A stretch of 64,000 bases of DNA from Rostrohypoxylon terebratum (lineage: Eukaryota; Ascomycota; Sordariomycetes; Xylariales; Hypoxylaceae), in contig MU385896.1 of the NCBI GenBank assembly GCA_022497145.1, forward strand, positions 186,001 through 250,000, in the 5' to 3' direction. A model generated the notes under the pieces. That model saw only the letters and a list, made by a program, of their open reading frames with translations. It searched no databases and had not been told where the DNA came from. The position numbers and the translations under genes were made by a program. Within the stretch, counting starts at the first letter, position 1. The number at the start of each line of letters is the position of its first letter. This document shows, one piece after another, positions 58,483-64,000 of the stretch.

Positions 58483-59283
58483 ATGACTTCATATCCCTCG
58501 CCCCCTCGACGTCGTATCGTCGGTGTCTCCACCAAAATGTACTTCTCCGCAGCACGGACCAGGCAATACGTCCAGGAGCTGCTGCAAATCATCTCTTCAT
58601 CATCGCCGCCACCGGATCTCCTAGACCGGCTTGACGTCTTCATCATCCCGGACCACGTCACGCTCACCTCGGTCATCTCGCAGCTGGAAGGTACCAACAT
58701 TTTGACCGGTGCACAGGATGCCTTCTACGAGGATGCCGGCGCTTATACGGGCGAGGTCTCGGCCGCCGTCTTAGCCGAGGTCGGTTGCCGCATCGTCGAA
58801 CTCGGTCACGCCGAACGCAGACGCATCTTCGGGGAGACCGATCTCGACACCGCGAGGAAGGCTGCGGCGGCTGCCCGGCATCGCATGATCCCGCTTGTCT
58901 GCATTGGCGAGCGGACGAAGGAAGAAGGCGAGGGCCCAGCAGCAGCCACGGCCGTAGCTGTCGGCGAGTGTAAGCTCCAGGTAGAAGCGGTTCTAGCGAA
59001 TCTGCCTGACGACGCCGAGGTCGTCCTGGCCTACGAACCTGTCTGGGCAATAGGCGCTGCTAAACCGGCTGATGCACAACACGTAGTGGCTGTCACTCGG
59101 GAACTCAGGGTGCTTGAGTGTGTGCGGACAAGGAAGGGAACTACGAGGATATTGTACGGCGGCAGCGCCGGTCCCGGACTATTCCATAAGCTCAAGGATG
59201 GCGTAGATGGATTGTTCCTAGGGCGATTTGCGCATAACCCAACTCAGTTCTACAGAACGATTTTAGAGGTTGCCGCTGCTTGA
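58483..59283 (+). CDS. Triosephosphate-isomerase-like enzyme, probable erythrulose-phosphate isomerase
   Basis: A single exon of 266 residues. The TIM catalytic triad is intact: Lys18 in GVSTKMYF, His109 in ELGHAERRRIFGE and Glu185 in AYEPVWAIG. The phosphate loop YGGSAGP and VCIGE are also present. Departures from housekeeping TIM are Ser-Thr instead of Asn-Trp before the catalytic Lys (NWKMN in true TIM), an insert (SSSSPPPDLLD) after helix 1, and LGRFAH where TIM has VGGASL at the phosphate-binding end. These features fit the divergent TIM-like EryH/LerI enzymes, which interconvert L-erythrulose-1-P and D-erythrulose-4-P in bacterial erythritol/threitol use. Intronless, unlike typical fungal tpiA genes. 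The function is inferred from the motif changes and the neighbouring kinase and RpiB-like genes. Confidence 0.87.
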   Translation: MTSYPSPPRRRIVGVSTKMYFSAARTRQYVQELLQIISSSSPPPDLLDRLDVFIIPDHVTLTSVISQLEGTNILTGAQDAFYEDAGAYTGEVSAAVLAEVGCRIVELGHAERRRIFGETDLDTARKAAAAARHRMIPLVCIGERTKEEGEGPAAATAVAVGECKLQVEAVLANLPDDAEVVLAYEPVWAIGAAKPADAQHVVAVTRELRVLECVRTRKGTTRILYGGSAGPGLFHKLKDGVDGLFLGRFAHNPTQFYRTILEVAAA

Positions 59284-59920
59284 TGAGTACAATAACAAAC
59301 CCCACATAGTAGTTTCACGGTAAGGAGATGCCTAGGCTTCTGCGGAATAATATAAAGTTGCTTGTACAATTCAATTCTATACGGGTTTCGTTTTGTCTCT
59401 ATATATGGTCCTGAATCTCGGTGGGTTCCTGTGTCTCGAAAAGAAATAAGGGGAAAAATAGACTGGTGGGTATCGCGTGCTGGGCCGATTAGCGACTATC
59501 AAATAGAAAATGACCCATGGTATCTTATATCGTGTCATGAGACGAGGTGGGAATATATTCCGGCGCCATGAAGTAGACAAATGAAAGTTGGGAACAATAG
59601 CGTTGTCCCCCTAAACAAATCCCTCCCCACTCATCCCTTATGCGGATCCAGACACCTCTTGTCGTTCTTCTCACAAGTGGCCGCTGACACCAGGCACTTA
59701 GTCTCTGAGACTCTCTTCTCCCCATGCACCAGTTAGTATCGCTAAGAGCCTCTTCTTGTTGTACATTTTCCATCTTCTTTTTGTGCCATTACACAACTCC
59801 TAAGAGTGCCCTATCTCGTCGTTTCTTCGTCGCGCGTTCAACCGTGAATTTATTGACAGAAAACACTGCGACTCGCCTGGGGTGAGGGTACGGCAGTCGT
59901 CATACTCGCTGAGCTTATCC
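59284..59920. other. Convergent 3' spacer
   Basis: The 640 bp between the TIM-like stop and the MIT-gene stop contain no supported feature. Confidence 0.4.
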
Positions 59921-62900
59921 TTAATTCAGCACCCATTCGCTACCTCTCTTGACGAATTTGTCGAGTAGCATTGCCAGGTCAGCCAACACGAAACGGCAAA
60001 TATAAAAGCCAAAAAACTCGGCCGCGTGCCTAGTGCATAACTCGAGCCCAACCTGAGTTTTATCGGCGTGGCGTAGGCCGGGGTCGTCAACTTGACGCGC
60101 AATTTGATCTGATAGCAATTAGTAGCTGTTTCGCAATAAATTTGGGAGGTCATCGACGCCACTTACCGACCGTCTGCGCAGCATCGAACAATCGCGCGAG
60201 GCTCGCCATGTAATTCCCGTATGGCCCATCGAAGCTGACTGATGCAACATCCCTTTTCGCGGGCTTGCTGCTTGGATGTGCACTCATAGGTAAGCTCGGA
60301 ATGGAACCGACTGAACCAATTATGTCTCTTTCATTCACGCCGGGACCACCGCTTCCTCCGCTGTTGCTTTTCGCTCCGTATGCACTGGTCATATTGGCTG
60401 CGGAACCCTTGTTCCTGAGCCTTCGCCAACTGAACGCGCCTCCCTTCCCGCTGACGCTAGAACTTCGTGGGACTGGTGGCGCAACATCTGCGTCCCTCTC
60501 GTCGCGAAAGGCGCTCATGCCCTGAGTTCCAACCTCGTGGCCAAGTTTTCGCGTAAGTGTTGCTTGAACCATCTCTAGAATATTCTCAAAGCTTTGCATC
60601 TCCTCGAGGACAGCATCCGCATCATTACTATCCACCCTTGCTAGCTTAAGAAGCGCCGCGGTTAAGAGGTCACATTGCGAAATCTTATCCTCGAGGGCAC
60701 GTAATTTTACGCCCTTGACCTTCCAGGCGTCCCTGGGGATGAAAAGTCGGTTGCTGATATATCCTCCACGTGGATGAGCGAGGGTCTGGTAAAGAGCACG
60801 CATCAACCAGAAAGGTCGAAGCATGGCATCGGACGGACACGGCTCGAGGGGTATTGGAACATCGGGGCTGTGATGAAGATGATGGTGGTGATAAAGTTGG
60901 TTTGGTGATTGCGTAGTAGGGGAATGAAAGTCGGAGTCGAAGAGGTGTAGACCGCCGATGCCGCTAGTCATCCTCTCGTGGAAAGCGGCGGCAAGAGGTG
61001 TAGGCAGTGCAGGAATTGTACCCACAGGCTGACGAGACATCGAGGTGTTTGAAATCTGGTGACTGAGAGGCGTGTTGGGAGAAAGGTCGGAATCATCAAG
61101 GTGTGAAATGGAAAATTGTCGGGTTTTTAGGGACTTGAGACTGGAGGACGAGAAGTTCTTGCGTATGCCAGGTCGCGAAGATGTTGGCGAGTCGGTACGA
61201 GGCTCATCGGATTCTTGAGCTCCCGGCTGGATAGTTGGTGGGCTTGGGGGAGCCACAGCGTCTCCTGTGCTAACACCTCGAACAGGCGATGATGGGGCAC
61301 GCATAGAAAAAGGGCCTGGTTTAGTTGACGTTGCCGACAGTGCCTGCCTTTGTTGAGCGATAAAACCTCCAGGGGCCTTTGTCTGTAGCGCAGAGGCGGC
61401 GACCGACGGCGCGAGCACACTTGGTGGCTGGCCGAGTTTAAAGGTCTCAATCTTGAGTTGCTTAGGGTTTTGACCAGAGAGCCGACGATTACGCACTCCG
61501 GACGTAGGAGAAACCTGCTGGGACGGCGGGGAAGGTAGAGATGGCGTCGACGTCTTTGGGGGGAATCCTGGCGGCGGCATCTCGGTGACCGTTGACAATA
61601 CCGTCGTAGCAGTTGGTGGATTCGAGCCGACCGAACTGTGCCACGTTCGTGAGGTTATGCCGCTGGAATCGGATTCTCTAGGAATTTTAGATTGTGACTG
61701 TCGGGACCGCTGGTTAAAGGTAAAATCCTCCATCACAGATCTACGGGTCATTTCGTCCAAAATACGTTCTTCCTCCTCGTCTGAATCATTAGCATCGAAA
61801 AAATCCCCGCCAAAGATTTGCGATTTTTGATCTAGCGACATCTGCCTCTGACGCTGTCGTTCTCGAGCCAACTCTATTGCAGCTTCGCGCTCGGTTTGAC
61901 GGACCCTTTCTTTAGCAAGTTCAACCTTGCGCCTCGCATTGACCACCACATCATCGCTGCTATCGAGGTTGTCATCGTCATAAGCTGTCTCGTAAGAGTC
62001 CATAGGTTCATAGCCATCGTCGTATGCGGCTTCAACCGCAGCATCCAAAGCGGCGTCGAATTCGGCCTCCGTGTTGCCGCTAGTATGACGAATATGTTTT
62101 CTCCTAACTCCAATAGAAGAGTTCCTCGAGTGTACCGAGGATGAAGCAGAACCACCAGATTCGTCTATCGGATCTAGCCATGATGCCGATTCGTGGCTCA
62201 GATTGCGCTTATGGCTCTTCGTGCCGTTTTCTACGCCCAGCCTCTCAGATGGCCAAGAAAAGTCCTGCCGCACAATGGGCTCGGGAGGGGTAGGTGGTTT
62301 TGCTGGAGAGGGCGGTCGTCGGGGTGACAATGGAGCAGGCACAATTCCTACATCTTGCGAGTGAGGAAGGTTGAGTGAAGGATCTTCGAAATTTCGGCGC
62401 ATCTGTGTCCTCGAAAAGGAAGATTGGAGTGGCCGCTGGTCTTGGCCAGCATTTGACGAGTCCCTGTCTAGTCTCCCAGCCACTGCCGTTTCCGCAGTTC
62501 CTTCGCCAGCAGCCAGTTCGATCTGGACGCCGTGGTATTCGTCGATACTCTCCGGTCTTGCAGGAAGAGCCTTGTCATTTTGCGCGAATGTCGGTACTAG
62601 TCCATCCAATTCGTCTATTCGGCTTGTATATGTGAGTCGCTGAAAAAGGCATTAGATCCATAAGCTTAATTTATCTAATTAAAAGCTAATAGTTTCACTT
62701 ACAATAGCCTCCAATTTTCTCCGATCCTCCTCACCACTTGTCCTGGCGAGTACTTGCTGTAATAGATCGCAAGCCTCTGAGTAGGATTCCCTAGCAGCAA
62801 GGTAATTCTGAGCATTATCTAATTGGACGGCAGCGTTTGCCTTCGCTAAAGCTTTGGATAGCATAGCTTTCTGGGACGGCTTGTTAGCGCGATCTCTTGT

Positions 62901-64000
62901 CCGAGTGGTATCAGCATTGCCTCTCGCCGTAGAAGAGCGACTCCTCGCGTTACGATTCCTGTCCGGCATGGTGTCGCGGGTGACGGAGGCTGGTGGGAGT
63001 AGTGTGGGATTTCCTCTAGCAGCTGTATTGAGGTGATCGAGGTCATCCCAGAAACGATCCTGGGGTTCGCCGGGATGAGCGTGATGCATAAAATGTGTCG
63101 GGGAGCCTGGGTGGACGGCAGAATCGGGATCTGCGTCGAGAGGTGCGAGGGAGATGATAGGGGGGAGATTCGGCGGCGCGACGAAAAAGGACGGTGGGGG
63201 CGGTGACGATCGCCGGCGGTTTTTTGGCAAGGCACTCGTGTTGTCAGAAGGTCGTCGCTTGATTAGTTTTCGTGGAGGAGATTGCAACTCTCGTCGCTGC
63301 TCCGGCTCCGGCTCCTGCTCCTGTTCTGGCTGCTGTTCTGGCTCTTGGTGTTGGTGTTGGTGGTGATAGGGATGAGAATGGGGATTATCGTGATTAGAAT
63401 TAGAAGTCCGGCTAGAAGCAGTGGATGCAGACCAGCGATTGAGGTTTCGAAAACTGTCGCTAGCGGCGCCAGCGCTACTAGATCGCGAATGGGGATGCGA
63501 GTGAAGTCTCGGTGAGTTAGTCAACGAATTGTCGAGGGCATTGACAGGTAATATTAATTTAGTGTTGGCGTTGCGAGGCGGCGGGAGGAGAGAGGACGTT
63601 CTTGGCGGAGGGAGATTGGGGGAAACGGAGTTTTGATAAGTAGGGGGATTGAAATTGGGGTTGAGATTGAGATTGAGACTGGGATTGAGATTGGGATTGG
63701 GATTCGGACTTGGGTTAGGAGCAGTACTAGGACTAGAACTAGAACTAAAACTAGAACTAGAACCAGAACTGGGACTCGGATTTGAATTCGAATTGGGACT
63801 TAGACTTGAGTTTAAATTTCGATTTAATAGATTTGGATTTGAATTTGGTTTGGGATTTGGATGGGGCTTGTCTCCAGCTGGTGGATAGAGATTCGGATGG
63901 AAATGGGGACGAGATTGGCTTTGACTAGCGGCGCTTTGAGTTAACGCGGCCACTGTCGCGGTCGTACCTGCCTGTGCCTGACTTTGAACCGTCAATTCGA
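59921..64000 (-). CDS. MIT-domain protein, 5' end outside window
   Basis: The visible exons are 64000-62703, 62639-60167 and 60108-59921, about 1318 residues; no ATG occurs before the right edge, so the start is missing. The first 240 visible residues are Asn/Pro/Ser low complexity (NPNPNLNPSLNLNLNPNFNP), followed by a His/Gln/Glu tract. A MIT domain, a three-helix module that binds ESCRT-III or microtubule partners, spans the exon 1/2 junction: AMLSKALAKANAAVQLDNAQNYLAARESYSEACDLL...LTYTSRIDELD. A long, mostly disordered region follows, with an Arg/Glu-rich coiled coil (VELAKERVRQTEREAAIELARERQRQRQ). The conserved C-terminal region starts near RPFWLMRALYQTLAHPRGGYISNRLFIP and ends FFGFYICRFVLADLAMLLDKFVKRGSEWVLN. 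This arrangement is familiar from uncharacterised fungal MIT proteins; a role in endosomal or vacuolar traffic is only inferred. Confidence 0.86.

Noticed and set aside
57009..59283. Housekeeping ribose-5-phosphate isomerase and glycolytic triosephosphate isomerase
   Set aside because: Key residues differ from housekeeping enzymes, fungi usually use RpiA-type isomerase, and the genes cluster with a kinase and aldolase.
1..64000. tRNA, rRNA, CRISPR or prokaryotic operon signals
   Set aside because: By eye I found no B-box/cloverleaf candidates, rRNA cores or spaced direct repeats; spliceosomal introns show eukaryotic DNA.

Overview
The window is nuclear DNA of a filamentous ascomycete (Pezizomycotina, probably Sordariomycetes). 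Genes are split by short introns (about 50-130 nt) with GTAAGT/GTATGT-like donors, CTAAC/CTGAC branch sites and AG acceptors. Spacers are long and rich in simple repeats, and the proteins present (a Som1-type LisH regulator, a Ppo fatty-acid oxygenase, a DUF2235 hydrolase) fit that group. I cannot name the species. Twenty protein genes can be modelled; two run off the window edges. I saw no rRNA, tRNA or CRISPR.

Left part (1-24.5 kb): the 5' part of a Som1/Flo8-like regulator (-), a 5.4-kb spacer, the TRAPP subunit gene bet3 (-) with a 9-nt microexon, a 719-bp non-autonomous DNA transposon inside the bet3/snrnp40 divergent promoter, the U5 snRNP WD40 gene snrnp40 (+), a two-TM protein of unknown function (+), a 5.5-kb spacer, the seven-knuckle GIS2/Byr3 protein (+) and a DUF2235 alpha/beta hydrolase (-).

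Middle (25-48 kb): a Ppo-type dioxygenase-P450 fusion (+), a P-type Na+/K+-type ATPase in ten exons (+), an MDR enoyl-reductase-like enzyme (-), a small four-TM protein (-), a coiled-coil protein (-), an amino-acid permease (-) and MCM2 (-). MCM2 shares its promoter with a UBR7/Mlo2 gene (+); that promoter has G1/S-type CGCGAAA/ACGCG elements.

Right part (50.5-59.3 kb): five contiguous genes read as a sugar-phosphate catabolic cluster. They are an L-threonate/3-hydroxyisobutyrate dehydrogenase-like protein (-), a GatY/KbaY-type class II aldolase (+), a dihydroxyacetone-kinase family kinase (-), an RpiB-like isomerase (+) and a TIM-like isomerase (+). The kinase + TIM-like + RpiB-like set matches the known bacterial route L-erythrulose -> L-erythrulose-1-P -> D-erythrulose-4-P -> D-erythrose-4-P. 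The RpiB-like protein lacks the ring-opening His, and the TIM-like protein lacks the canonical Asn two residues before the catalytic Lys. Both fit acyclic tetrose phosphates rather than housekeeping substrates. The kinase/RpiB divergent promoter carries two TTGCC-N6-GGCAA dyads and a 26-bp direct repeat, candidate sites for a pathway regulator. This cluster is the most interesting item here. An MIT-domain protein (-) runs off the right edge.
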